DNA from: Streptomyces genisteinicus
GTDB lineage: Bacteria; Actinomycetota; Actinomycetes; Streptomycetales; Streptomycetaceae
Direction of reading: 5' to 3'
DNA length: 64,000 bases
NCBI RefSeq assembly: GCF_014489615.1
Contig: NZ_CP060825.1
Span: 372,001 to 436,000, forward strand
Made by a program: the position numbers and the translations under genes
Part shown: positions 55,801-63,659 of the stretch, in pieces
Layout of the letters: each line of letters begins with the position of its first letter
Numbering within the stretch: the first letter of the stretch is position 1
The notes under the pieces: model-generated
What the model was told of the DNA's origin: nothing
Seen by the model: only the letters and a program-made list of their open reading frames with translations
Databases searched by the model: none

Positions 55801-56247
55801 GTGAGCGACCAGACCTCCGGCGGTCTCGGCTCCTACCCGACCAGGGCCGGCCCGTCCCCCGTGTCGCCCTACGGGCAGCAGGGGAGCTCCGCCAACCTCG
55901 CCGACATCCTCGAACGCGTCCTGGACAAGGGCATCGTCATCGCCGGTGACATCCGGATCAACCTGCTCGACATCGAGCTGCTGACCGTGAAGCTCCGACT
56001 GCTCGTGGCCTCCGTCGACAAGGCCAAGGAGATGGGCATCGACTGGTGGGAGCACGACCCTTCGCTCTCGTCACGGGCGCGGGACGAGGAGATGACGTCC
56101 GGCCACCGGGCCGGGCGGCACTCCCTCGCCGAGGAGAACCGCCGGCTGCGGGCCGAGATCGAGGCCCTGCGCGGCGAGGCGGAACTCCCCGCACGCGGCA
56201 GTCGTGAACGGGGGCGGTCCCGCCGGGAGCGGGAAGCCGATGAGTGA
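55801..56247 (+). CDS. gvpJ: Gas vesicle GvpA-like minor structural protein GvpJ
   Basis: The GvpA-like core at about residues 30-82 (NLADILERVLDKGIVIAGDIRINLLDIELLTVKLRLLVASVDKA) is followed by a 65-residue helical, charged tail predicted to coil (LAEENRRLRAEIEALRGE). GvpJ is a minor wall component, probably at the conical caps. GTG 55801 is the start. The stop overlaps gvpL by 8 bp. Confidence 0.92.
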   Translation: MSDQTSGGLGSYPTRAGPSPVSPYGQQGSSANLADILERVLDKGIVIAGDIRINLLDIELLTVKLRLLVASVDKAKEMGIDWWEHDPSLSSRARDEEMTSGHRAGRHSLAEENRRLRAEIEALRGEAELPARGSRERGRSRREREADE

Positions 56248-57049
56248 CCGGGTCGTCTACGCCTACGCGGTCGTCCGTGCGGCCGGCGGGCTCGACGCGG
56301 TGGCGGGAACGCTCACGGGCGTGGACGGCACCCCCGTGCGCCTGGCCCCCGCCGCCCGCGAGCCGTCCGTGCTGCTCGCGGTCGGCGACGTGCCGGCCGC
56401 CGACTTCCGGGAGGAGGCGCTGCGGCGGCGTCTGGAGGAGCTGGAGTGGCTGGAGACCGTCGCCCGCGCCCATCACGCGGTCGTCGAGGCGCTGGCGGCG
56501 GTGACCACCGTGCTGCCGCTGCGGCTGGCGACGGTGTACGTCGACGACGCCGGCGCCCGCGCGGCACTGGACGACGGGGCGCCCGCGTTCGCCGAGCGGC
56601 TGTCACTGCTGGCCGGCCACCGGGAATGGGGGGTGAAGGTGTACGCGGACCCGTCGGCGGCCGCCGTGCCCGCGGCCCCCGCGGAGGACGGGCTCTCCCC
56701 CGGCCGCTCGTACCTGCGTCAGCGGCGGGAGCAGCGCAGCGGGCGGGAGGAGGTCTACCGGGACGCCGCGGCGGCGGCCGCGCGCGTGGAGGAGGCCGCC
56801 TCGCGGCAGGCGGCCGGCCGGGCACGGCACCGGGTCCAGCAGGGCACCCTCGCCGGACCGGCGGGCGCGGGCGAGAACGTGGTGAACGACGCCTATCTGG
56901 TGCCCGACGCCGGGAGCGACGCCTTCCGTGCCGGGGTGGAGGCCGCCGCGGAGGGGCTCGCGGGTGTGCGGGTCGAGGTGACGGGGCCGTGGGCGCCGTA
57001 CTCGTTCGCCGTGCCGTCCGAAGGGGCCGAGGACGGGCAGGCGCCGTGA
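56240..57049 (+). CDS. gvpL: Gas vesicle protein GvpL (GvpL/GvpF family)
   Basis: This 269-residue second GvpL/F family member shares the layout of GvpF: opening YAYAVVRAAGGLDAVAG, a core with AHHAVVEALAAVTTVLPLRLATVY, a coiled segment rich in Arg/Glu/Ala, and ending VEVTGPWAPYSFAVP. It likely binds the GvpA-like proteins during assembly. ATG 56240 lies within the end of gvpJ, and its stop overlaps the gvpS start, so translation is coupled. Confidence 0.94.
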   Translation: MSDRVVYAYAVVRAAGGLDAVAGTLTGVDGTPVRLAPAAREPSVLLAVGDVPAADFREEALRRRLEELEWLETVARAHHAVVEALAAVTTVLPLRLATVYVDDAGARAALDDGAPAFAERLSLLAGHREWGVKVYADPSAAAVPAAPAEDGLSPGRSYLRQRREQRSGREEVYRDAAAAAARVEEAASRQAAGRARHRVQQGTLAGPAGAGENVVNDAYLVPDAGSDAFRAGVEAAAEGLAGVRVEVTGPWAPYSFAVPSEGAEDGQAP

Positions 57050-57459
57050 ACGGGCAGGGCTCCTCCGCGGCGGGCCGGGTACCCGGGCGGGATTCCGGGC
57101 CCGCGCCCGGGGCCGTCCCGCCGTCCGGCGCCCCCCTCCCCGCGCCCGGACCGGCCTACGGAGCCCGGCCGGGAACGGGGTCCGGAGCCCGGCCGGGGGA
57201 CGCGCCGGACCGGGAGGACCGGGAGACGCTGCCGGAGCGGGAGGATCGGGAGCCGCTGCCGGAGCGGCAGATCGCCCTGATCGACCTGCTCGACCGGCTG
57301 CTCACCGGTGGCGTCGTGATCACCGGGGACGTGGTGCTGTCCGTCGCGGACATCGACCTGGTGCGCGTGTCACTGCGGGCCCTGATCGTCTCCATCGGAC
57401 CGGACACCCCTTCGCCCTGGCCGGCGGCACGCCCTCCGGGAGACCGCTATGACCGCTGA
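57046..57459 (+). CDS. gvpS: Gas vesicle GvpA-like protein GvpS
   Basis: The 137 residues begin with a disordered Pro/Gly-rich head of about 70 residues. A GvpA-like core follows (IALIDLLDRLLTGGVVITGDVVLSVADIDLVRVSLRALIVSI). In Streptomyces this third GvpA paralogue is named GvpS, related to GvpM of other bacteria. The stop-start overlap with gvpL (GTGA) and the 11-bp overlap with gvpK indicate tight coupling. Confidence 0.88.
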   Translation: MNGQGSSAAGRVPGRDSGPAPGAVPPSGAPLPAPGPAYGARPGTGSGARPGDAPDREDRETLPEREDREPLPERQIALIDLLDRLLTGGVVITGDVVLSVADIDLVRVSLRALIVSIGPDTPSPWPAARPPGDRYDR

Positions 57460-57871
57460 CCTGCCCGGGGACCGTCCGTCGCCGCGCTTCGAGGAGGTCG
57501 CGGAGGCCGCCGCGCGCGCTTTCCGGCTGCTCCCGGCCGTGGAGGGCGACCTGCCGCCCGCCCCGGGCGACCGGACCGCGCGGCCCGCCCGCCGGATCGC
57601 GGCCGACCCCGACACCGTCGAGCGCGATCTGGTCCGGCTCGTCCTGACCCTGGTGGAACTGCTGCGACAGCTGATGGAACGGCAGGCGCTCCACCGGGTC
57701 GACCAGGGCGACCTCACCGAGGAGGAGGAGGAACGCCTCGGGGCGACCCTCATGATCCTGCACGACCGGATGAGCGCGCTGTGCGCGGAGTACGGGCTCA
57801 CGCTGGGCGACCTCAACCTCGACCTCGGACCGCTCGGCCCCCTGCTGCCGCCCGACGGCCCGCCCCGGTGA
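57449..57871 (+). CDS. gvpK: Gas vesicle protein GvpK
   Basis: This 140-residue protein contains the GvpK core: DTVERDLVRLVLTLVELLRQLMERQALHRVDQGDLTEEEEERLGATLM, then LGDLNLDLGPLG. GvpK is an accessory protein needed for vesicle growth in some organisms. It is last in the operon. It starts inside gvpS behind GGGAGA. I see no strong terminator after it. Confidence 0.94.
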   Translation: MTADLPGDRPSPRFEEVAEAAARAFRLLPAVEGDLPPAPGDRTARPARRIAADPDTVERDLVRLVLTLVELLRQLMERQALHRVDQGDLTEEEEERLGATLMILHDRMSALCAEYGLTLGDLNLDLGPLGPLLPPDGPPR

Positions 57872-57922
57872 CCCGGCGCGGACGCCTGGGTCCCGACCCG
57901 CCCGAACGCGGGCCGCGTAGGC

Positions 57923-57928
57923 CATAAT
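57923..57928 (+). promoter_or_regulatory. -10-like element for a leaderless hypothetical gene
   Basis: CATAAT lies 6 bases before GTG 57935 with no ribosome site between. The fit to TANNNT is imperfect at the first base. Confidence 0.45.
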
Positions 57929-57934
57929 TCTCCG

Positions 57935-58483
57935 GTGAAGGACGATCAGGTGCCGCGCCCGGCCGGGCAGGGACGGGTGCCCGGCACAGCGCATCCGCTG
58001 CCGCCGAGAGCGGTGGCCTGGCCCCAGTGGCGTGCCGACCATCCGGTCGACTCGCCCGCGGGCCACGCCTATGTGCTGGCCGCGCTGCGCATGACCGTGC
58101 CCTCGGGCCGGAGTTGGCAGCAGCACCGGCTCGTCGAGAACGACGCGCTGCGCACGCGGCTGGCGCCGCTGTTCGGCGCGCTCCCCATGAGCCACTCCCT
58201 GCTCCAGGAGCCGCACGGAGGGCAGCACTGCCGCCACAGCGCGGGAGCCCTGCGGATCTGGCACGACACGGACCCCGGCCGCTGGCCGAACACCCTCTAC
58301 CGGCAGCTCGCCGAGGCCGACGGGCCGCGTTCGGGACTGGGCGAGATCACGGTGACGCTGCGCCTGGTGGCGCGCGAGGGGGAGGTGCGCCTGGCGGATC
58401 GGGTGATAGCGGAGTGCAACGTCCGCGCGGACGGCCGGCTGCTGCTGACCCAGGTGCCCGAGCGGCTGACGCCCGAGCGGTGA
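57935..58483 (+). CDS. Hypothetical protein downstream of gvpK
   Basis: I do not recognise this 182-residue protein. It is soluble, with a mixed alpha/beta pattern, several His/Trp residues (SWQQHRLVEND, HCRHSAGALRIWHDT) and strands near the C-terminus (EITVTLRLV, RLADRVIAECNV). The GTG start appears leaderless. It is on the same strand as the gas-vesicle operon but has its own promoter-like element, so it is probably a separate transcript. Confidence 0.7.
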   Translation: MKDDQVPRPAGQGRVPGTAHPLPPRAVAWPQWRADHPVDSPAGHAYVLAALRMTVPSGRSWQQHRLVENDALRTRLAPLFGALPMSHSLLQEPHGGQHCRHSAGALRIWHDTDPGRWPNTLYRQLAEADGPRSGLGEITVTLRLVAREGEVRLADRVIAECNVRADGRLLLTQVPERLTPER

Positions 58484-58651
58484 GAACGGGTCCGCCGCTG
58501 CGGGTCCGCCGCTCCCCAACTCCCGTCGCCGGAACTGACGATCAAGGTCTTCACCAGGCCGTATCGCCGTGGGTGACCGTTCGACATGCGCCCTGACCGG
58601 CGCCCTGTTTCTCTGATGTGGCCCGCTCACCACCGTCACAAAGGAGTGATC

Positions 58652-58846
58652 ATGAGCGCTGCAGACGAGTTCCAGGCCCGCGCCCAGCAGGTCCGCCGCA
58701 AGGCGCAGGAGATGGAGCAGGCCGCCGAGCGCGCCTCGGACCCGCAGGAGCGCGAGCGGCTGCGGGACAAGGCCCGCCGGCTGCGTGAGCAGACCGACCA
58801 GCACGAGTCGCGTCGTCGCACCGAGGACCTCGACCCGATGATGTAG
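58652..58846 (+). CDS. DUF6381-like small helical protein
   Basis: These 64 residues consist almost entirely of charged, amphipathic helix (EFQARAQQVRRKAQEMEQAAERASDPQERERLRDKARRLREQTDQH), matching the small Streptomyces DUF6381 group. The function is unknown; a coiled-coil oligomer is likely. AAGGAG precedes the ATG. Together with the CsbD-like and other tiny proteins here it may belong to a stress response. Confidence 0.78.
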   Translation: MSAADEFQARAQQVRRKAQEMEQAAERASDPQERERLRDKARRLREQTDQHESRRRTEDLDPMM

Positions 58847-58996
58847 CCGTCCTCGTCCGAGGACCGAAGTACCGTACGGCCCCCGGCCGGTGGCGTTCCG
58901 CGCATCCCGTTCCTTCCCTGCGCGCGGTACGCCGCCGGCCGGCTGCTGTCGGGCGGTGGGCGGGACCGGTGCGTCACCGCCCCGAGCGGAGCCGGG

Positions 58997-59959
58997 TCAC
59001 AGGGCCCGCAGCTCCGGCAGGAGTCCGGCGCCCGCCCACTCCAGGAAGTCGTGCTGGGTGTCGCCGCCGATCTGGACGAGCGCGACCTCGGTGAAGCCGG
59101 CGTCCGTGAACTGCCGCACGGCCTCCACCACGGCCTGCGGGTCGTCGCCGCAGGGAATCGACTTCGCGACGTCCTCCGGCCGGACGTACTGCGTCGCGGC
59201 GTCGAAGGAGTCGGGGTGCGGCAGCTCGGAGTTGACCTTCCAGCCGCCGCTGAACCAGCGGAACTGGTCGTGCGCCCGCTGCACCGCCCGTTCGCGGTCG
59301 GTGTCCCAGGAGACGGGGAGCTGCCCGACGCGCGGCCTGCCGGCGCCGCCCGAGCGGTCGAAGGCCTCGACCAGGGAGGGCTTCGGCTCGGTGGCCACGA
59401 GCAGGTCTCCGAGTTCGCCGGCCAGGCGGCAGGAGCGGTCGCCCGAGGCGGCGATGCCGATCGGCGGGGGCTCGTCGGGCACGTCCCACAGCCGCGCGGA
59501 CTCCACGGTGAAGTGGCCGCCGCGGCGGCTGACGTGTTCGCCGCGGAAGAGCGCGCGGATGATCTCGACCGCCTCGCGCAGCATGCCGATCCGGATGTCG
59601 GCCGGCGGCCAGGCGCCGACGATGTGCTCGTTGAGGTTCTCACCGGAGCCGAGGCCGAGCCGGAACCGCCCCTCGGAGAGCAGTTGCAGCGTGGCCGCCT
59701 TCTGGGCGACGACCGCCGGGTGGTAGCGCATGGTCGGGCACGTCACGTAGGTCATGAGCGGGATCTCGGTGGTCGCCTGCGCGGCGGCGCCCAGCACGCT
59801 CCAGGCGTAGGGCGAGTGTCCCTGGGAGCGCAGCCAGGGGAAGGAGTGGTCGGAGGTGACCGAGAAGTCGAAGCCGACGTCCTCGGCGTGAACGACGTGG
59901 TTCACGAGTTCCCGGGGGCCGGCCTGCTCGGTCATCATCGTGTATCCGATGTGCACCAT
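58997..59959 (-). CDS. LLM-class F420-dependent oxidoreductase
   Basis: This 320-residue luciferase-like TIM barrel has the F420 G6PDH-family pattern: IGYTMMTEQAGPRELVNHVVHAEDVGFDFSVTSDH, GRFRLGLGSGENLNEHI, and a C-terminal GGDTQHDFLEWA. Related actinobacterial proteins use the deazaflavin cofactor F420 in hydride transfers. The substrate is unknown. ATG 59959 is inferred from the first beta strand; no ribosome site is visible there. It lies just downstream of a block of degenerate repeats. Confidence 0.87.
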   Translation of the reverse strand: MVHIGYTMMTEQAGPRELVNHVVHAEDVGFDFSVTSDHSFPWLRSQGHSPYAWSVLGAAAQATTEIPLMTYVTCPTMRYHPAVVAQKAATLQLLSEGRFRLGLGSGENLNEHIVGAWPPADIRIGMLREAVEIIRALFRGEHVSRRGGHFTVESARLWDVPDEPPPIGIAASGDRSCRLAGELGDLLVATEPKPSLVEAFDRSGGAGRPRVGQLPVSWDTDRERAVQRAHDQFRWFSGGWKVNSELPHPDSFDAATQYVRPEDVAKSIPCGDDPQAVVEAVRQFTDAGFTEVALVQIGGDTQHDFLEWAGAGLLPELRAL

Positions 59960-60030
59960 ATGCGGTGGGTGCCCAGAGATGTTCGACGGAAACGCCGGTG
60001 CCCGGAGGGGCGGACCCGGGAGGTGACGGG

Positions 60031-60190
60031 CCGCGACCGCACGACGACGCCGACATGGAACAACGGAACCCGGGCCGACCGCGACCGCACGCCGCCTCCG
60101 TGGAACGACGGAGCCCGGGTGGGCGACCGCTGCTGCGCGGTGTCGCGTGGAACGACGGAGCCCATGACCGACCGCGACTGCGCGGTGCCG
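60031..60190. repeat. Degenerate ~46-bp tandem repeats (about 3.5 copies)
   Basis: Words GCGACCGCAC/GACCGCTGC and TGGAACGACGGAGCCC recur at 45-48-bp spacing: TGGAAC at 60056, 60101 and 60148, and GACCGC at 60035, 60083, 60125 and 60170. The block lies in the 287-bp gap between the LLM oxidoreductase and the epimerase gene, with no coding sequence. Confidence 0.75.
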
Positions 60191-60246
60191 GTCATGGGAC
60201 GGGGCCGTATCCCGCAGCGGTGGAGCCGGCCGCGGTCCTTCCCCCG

Positions 60247-61278
60247 TCAGACGGCCAGCGGCGCCGTGTCCATGCCCGCCCGTTCGCGCAGACCGTCGAA
60301 GAACTGCTGCATCGCCTCCACCGCCGTCCAGCGCGGCTGCCAGTCCAGCTCCCTGCGCGCCCGGGTGGTGTCGAGCAGCGGCAGGCGCAGCACGGCGTCG
60401 AAGAGGTCGGGCGAGGCGCCCACCATCCGCAGCCGCCAGGCGGCGGAGAGCGCCGCCCGCACCGGCGGCGCCGGCACCCGCAGCGGCCTGGCGTGCAGCA
60501 GACGTCCCAGCTCGGCGGCGTTCAACGGCGGATCGGCGGCGAGGTTGAACGCGCCGCGCACCGGCCGCAGCACCGCCTCGCGGTAGGCGTCCGCGGCGTC
60601 GTCGGTGTGCAGCGCCTGGAAGGCCAGTCCGGGCAGATCCGGGACGGCGGGCAGCAGCCCGCGCCGCACCAGTTGGGGCGGCAGCAGCCGGTTGCCGAAG
60701 ATTCGCAGCTGCTCGGCGGCGGCCTGCCGCTTGAAGAGGAAGCCCGGCCTCATCCGCACCACCCGCACCTCCCGGTGCGCCTGCTCGTAGGCGTCCAGGT
60801 ACCGCTCCAGGTACGCCTTCTCCCGGCAGTAGGCCGCCTGCGGCCAGCCGTGGGTCGGCCAGCTCTCGTCCACCCGCCGGTTCTTCGGGCCGGGCGAGTA
60901 GGCGCCGACGGAGGACGCGTGGACCAGTGCGGGCACACCCGCCGCCGCGACGGCGTCGAAGACGCGGACACTGCCCAGCACATTGGTGCGCCAGGTGGTC
61001 GCCGGGTCGTGGGTGGGGCGGAACTTCCACGCCAGATGGACGACGGCGTCCGCGCCGGCGAAGTGCGGGACGAGGCTCGCGCCGCCGGGTTCGACGTCCA
61101 CGGCCGCCCAGCGCACGCCCTCGGGCCGCCAGCCTGGGACGCGACGGGCGAGGCCGAGCACCGAGGAGACGCCCGGATGCGCGGCCAGCGCCTGCACCAC
61201 GCTCGTCCCGGCGTTGCCCGTCGCGCCGACGACCACCACCCGCAGCCCGCCGCTCTCATGGGTTCCACCGCCGCTCAT
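60247..61278 (-). CDS. NAD-dependent epimerase/dehydratase family protein
   Basis: This 343-residue extended SDR has a Rossmann motif GATGNAG near residues 17-23 and the catalytic segment with Ser (HASSVGAYSPG) and Tyr-x3-Lys (AAYCREKAYLE). Later blocks (RPGFLFKRQAA, HTDDAADAYREAV) match actinobacterial members annotated as nucleotide-sugar epimerases or NAD-binding reductases. The substrate is unknown. ATG 61278 follows GAGG with eight-base spacing; an upstream in-frame ATG is less convincing. Confidence 0.85.
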   Translation of the reverse strand: MSGGGTHESGGLRVVVVGATGNAGTSVVQALAAHPGVSSVLGLARRVPGWRPEGVRWAAVDVEPGGASLVPHFAGADAVVHLAWKFRPTHDPATTWRTNVLGSVRVFDAVAAAGVPALVHASSVGAYSPGPKNRRVDESWPTHGWPQAAYCREKAYLERYLDAYEQAHREVRVVRMRPGFLFKRQAAAEQLRIFGNRLLPPQLVRRGLLPAVPDLPGLAFQALHTDDAADAYREAVLRPVRGAFNLAADPPLNAAELGRLLHARPLRVPAPPVRAALSAAWRLRMVGASPDLFDAVLRLPLLDTTRARRELDWQPRWTAVEAMQQFFDGLRERAGMDTAPLAV

Positions 61279-61532
61279 ACCGGCCGCCTCTCCTCGGTGC
61301 TCGCCATGGTCCGACGCCGGGTACCCGCCGGCGTCCCCGACATGCGGCGACATGGCGGTCCGGCCGGCTCCGCCGTGCTCAGGACGGGTCGCCGGCGCCG
61401 ACCCGGATGGTACGCAGCGGGGCGTCGCCCGCGTCCGGCCATGAAATCGGACATTCGGGGTACTCGGCGCGGTGAGACGACAGCGCCGGCGGCGAGCGCC
61501 GCCCGCGGAGGAGACCACGGCGGGACATCACC

Positions 61533-62717
61533 ATGAAGGCTCTGACCTGGCACGGCAAGCGCGATGTGCGCGTGGACAACGTCCCCGACCCTGTGCTGAA
61601 GGACCCCACGGACGTGATCGTGAACATCACGTCCACCGGGCTGTGCGGCTCGGACCTGCACCTGTACGAGCTCCTCGGGGCCTATCTGGACCCCGGCGAC
61701 ATCCTCGGGCACGAGCCCATGGGCATCGTGGAGGAGACCGGGACCGACGTGACGGCACTGGCGCCGGGCGACCGGGTGGTGGTCCCGTTCAACGTGTCCT
61801 GCGGGACCTGCCACATGTGCGGCCAGGGGCTGCACTCCCAGTGCGAGACGACGCAGGTGACGGCCTACGGCAAGGGAGCCGCACTGTTCGGCTACACCAA
61901 GCTGTACGGGCAGGTGCCGGGCGGACAGGCGGAGTACCTCCGGGTGCCGTTCGGTGACCGGCTGCCCGTCAAGGTCCCGCACGGTCCTCCGGACGACCGT
62001 TTCGTCTACCTCTCCGACGTGCTGCCGACCGCCTGGCAGGCGGTGGAGTACGCGGAGGTGCCGCCGGGCGGCAGCATCGCCGTACTGGGGCTGGGCCCCA
62101 TCGGCGACATGTGCACCCGGATCGCCGCCCACCGCGGCGCCGCACAGGTCATCGGCATCGACCTGGTGCCCGAGCGGCTGGCGCGCGCCAAGGCCCGCGG
62201 GGTCGAGGTGTTCGATCTGGAGAGTTACGGCGACAAGCTGGCCGAGGCCGTCCGCGACGCCACGGGGGGACGGGGCCCCGACGCCGTCATCGACGCCGTC
62301 GGCATGGAAGCGCACGGCAGCCCGGCCGCGAAGGGGGCGCAGCAGCTGACCACGCTGCTGCCCGACGCCCTGGCCGCCCGCCTCATGGAGCGGGCGGGCG
62401 TCGACCCGCTGCCCGCGCTCCGCCTCGCCGTCGACCTCGTCCGCAGGGGCGGCACCGTCTCGGTCTCCGGCGTCTACGGGGGCGCGGCCGATCCGCTGCC
62501 GCTTCTGACCATGTTCGACAAGCAGATCCAGCTCCGCATGGGGCAGGCGAACGTACGGCGCTGGACGGACGACCTGCTTCCGCTCGTCACCGAAGGCGAT
62601 CCCCTCGGCGTCGAGGACTTCGCCACCCACCGGCTGCCGCTCACCGAAGCGCCCGCGGCCTACGAGATGTTCCAGAAGAAGCGGGACGGCGCCGTGAAGG
62701 TGCTGTTCCAGCCCTGA
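61533..62717 (+). CDS. Zinc-dependent alcohol dehydrogenase (formaldehyde-dehydrogenase-like)
   Basis: This 394-residue medium-chain dehydrogenase has catalytic zinc ligands Cys38 and His60-Glu61, four structural-zinc cysteines at 90, 93, 96 and 104, and cofactor motif LGLGPIGDM near 185-193. The unusual insert after about residue 255 (AVGMEAHGSPAAKGAQQL) matches the glutathione-independent formaldehyde dehydrogenase group. It heads an apparent operon with methyltransferase, CDGSH and haem-oxygenase-fold genes. GAGGAG precedes the ATG at some distance. Confidence 0.9.
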   Translation: MKALTWHGKRDVRVDNVPDPVLKDPTDVIVNITSTGLCGSDLHLYELLGAYLDPGDILGHEPMGIVEETGTDVTALAPGDRVVVPFNVSCGTCHMCGQGLHSQCETTQVTAYGKGAALFGYTKLYGQVPGGQAEYLRVPFGDRLPVKVPHGPPDDRFVYLSDVLPTAWQAVEYAEVPPGGSIAVLGLGPIGDMCTRIAAHRGAAQVIGIDLVPERLARAKARGVEVFDLESYGDKLAEAVRDATGGRGPDAVIDAVGMEAHGSPAAKGAQQLTTLLPDALAARLMERAGVDPLPALRLAVDLVRRGGTVSVSGVYGGAADPLPLLTMFDKQIQLRMGQANVRRWTDDLLPLVTEGDPLGVEDFATHRLPLTEAPAAYEMFQKKRDGAVKVLFQP

Positions 62718-62761
62718 CGACGCCCGAGCGAATCGCCCAAGAGCCCGAGAGGCGGATTGGT

Positions 62762-63469
62762 ATGACGGAAACCTCGCCGCGGCCCGCCCGTACCGCGGGG
62801 CACGTCCCCGCGCACGGCCCGGAGTCCCACGGCCCGGAGGTCTACGCCCCCCAGGCCGACACCCACCTGCTCGCCGAGACGCTCCACGCGTCGCCGCCGG
62901 CACCGGGGGCGGACGTGCTCGACCTGTGCACGGGCAGCGGAGCGCTGGCCCTGGTGGCCGCCTCCTACGGCGCACGGGTCACGGCGGTCGACGTGTCGGA
63001 CCGCGCGGTGGCGTCGGCCCGCATCAACTCGACCCGCGCCCGGCTGCCCGTGCGGGTGGTGCGCGGGGACCTGTTCGAGCCCGTGGCCGGCTGCCGCTTC
63101 GACCTGATCCTGTGCAACCCGCCCTATGTGCCGTCCCGTTCGGGACGCCTTCCGACGAGCGGGCGGAGCGTCGCCTGGGACGCCGGGCCCGACGGCAGGG
63201 CCGTCCTGGACCGCGTCTGCGCGGGCGCGCCGGCCCTGCTGAAGCCCGGCGGTGTGCTGCTGATCGTGCACTCGGCGCTGTGCGGCACCGTGCCGACCCT
63301 CACGAGCCTGCGGCGCCAGGGCCTGGCCGCGGAGGTCGTGTGCCGGCGGCAGGTGCCGTTCGGGCCTGTGCTGCGGTCCCGCGCGGCCTGGCTGGAGAGC
63401 CGGGGCCTCGTCGCTCCCGGCGAGACCGAGGAAGGACTGGTGATCATCCGTGCCGAACGCACCCGCTGA
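62762..63469 (+). CDS. HemK/PrmC-like class I methyltransferase
   Basis: This 235-residue SAM-dependent methyltransferase has motif I DLCTGSGAL at 54-62 and the amino-methylating signature NPPY at 119-122. The NPPY motif and flanking GPDGR block resemble PrmC-type glutamine methylases, but the N-terminal helical domain of PrmC is absent, so the substrate is likely a small molecule or other protein. It begins 44 bp after the dehydrogenase and overlaps the CDGSH gene by 20 bp. Confidence 0.87.
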   Translation: MTETSPRPARTAGHVPAHGPESHGPEVYAPQADTHLLAETLHASPPAPGADVLDLCTGSGALALVAASYGARVTAVDVSDRAVASARINSTRARLPVRVVRGDLFEPVAGCRFDLILCNPPYVPSRSGRLPTSGRSVAWDAGPDGRAVLDRVCAGAPALLKPGGVLLIVHSALCGTVPTLTSLRRQGLAAEVVCRRQVPFGPVLRSRAAWLESRGLVAPGETEEGLVIIRAERTR

Positions 63470-63659
63470 CCCCACCCCGCCCCGGCGGATGGTGCTGACG
63501 GGCGAGGGCCCGCTGCTCGTCGACGGCCCCGTCGAACTCACCCTCGACGACGGCACGGTCGTGACGTCGGACCGCTTCAAGGTCGCCGTCTGCACCTGCC
63601 GCCGCAGCCGCACCTACCCGTGGTGCGACACCAGCCACCGCCGCAGGAGCCGCCCATGA
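63450..63659 (+). CDS. CDGSH iron-sulfur domain protein
   Basis: This 69-residue protein has a single CDGSH motif: Cys48, Cys50, Cys59 and His63 in CTCRRSRTYPWCDTSH. Such proteins hold a labile [2Fe-2S] cluster with three Cys and one His ligand and act in electron or cluster transfer. GTG 63450 lies inside the end of the methyltransferase gene, and its stop overlaps the next ATG (ATGA). That coupling suggests it serves the following diiron or haem-oxygenase-fold enzyme. Confidence 0.92.
   Translation: MPNAPADPTPPRRMVLTGEGPLLVDGPVELTLDDGTVVTSDRFKVAVCTCRRSRTYPWCDTSHRRRSRP

Noticed and set aside
60031..60190. CRISPR array
   Set aside because: Repeats are diverged, the spacers are not unique sequences of even size, and no cas genes are present.
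61458..61463. GGGTAC as a SigB -10 element before the dehydrogenase operon
   Set aside because: The -10 matches, but no GNNT lies at the required 14-16 bp upstream.
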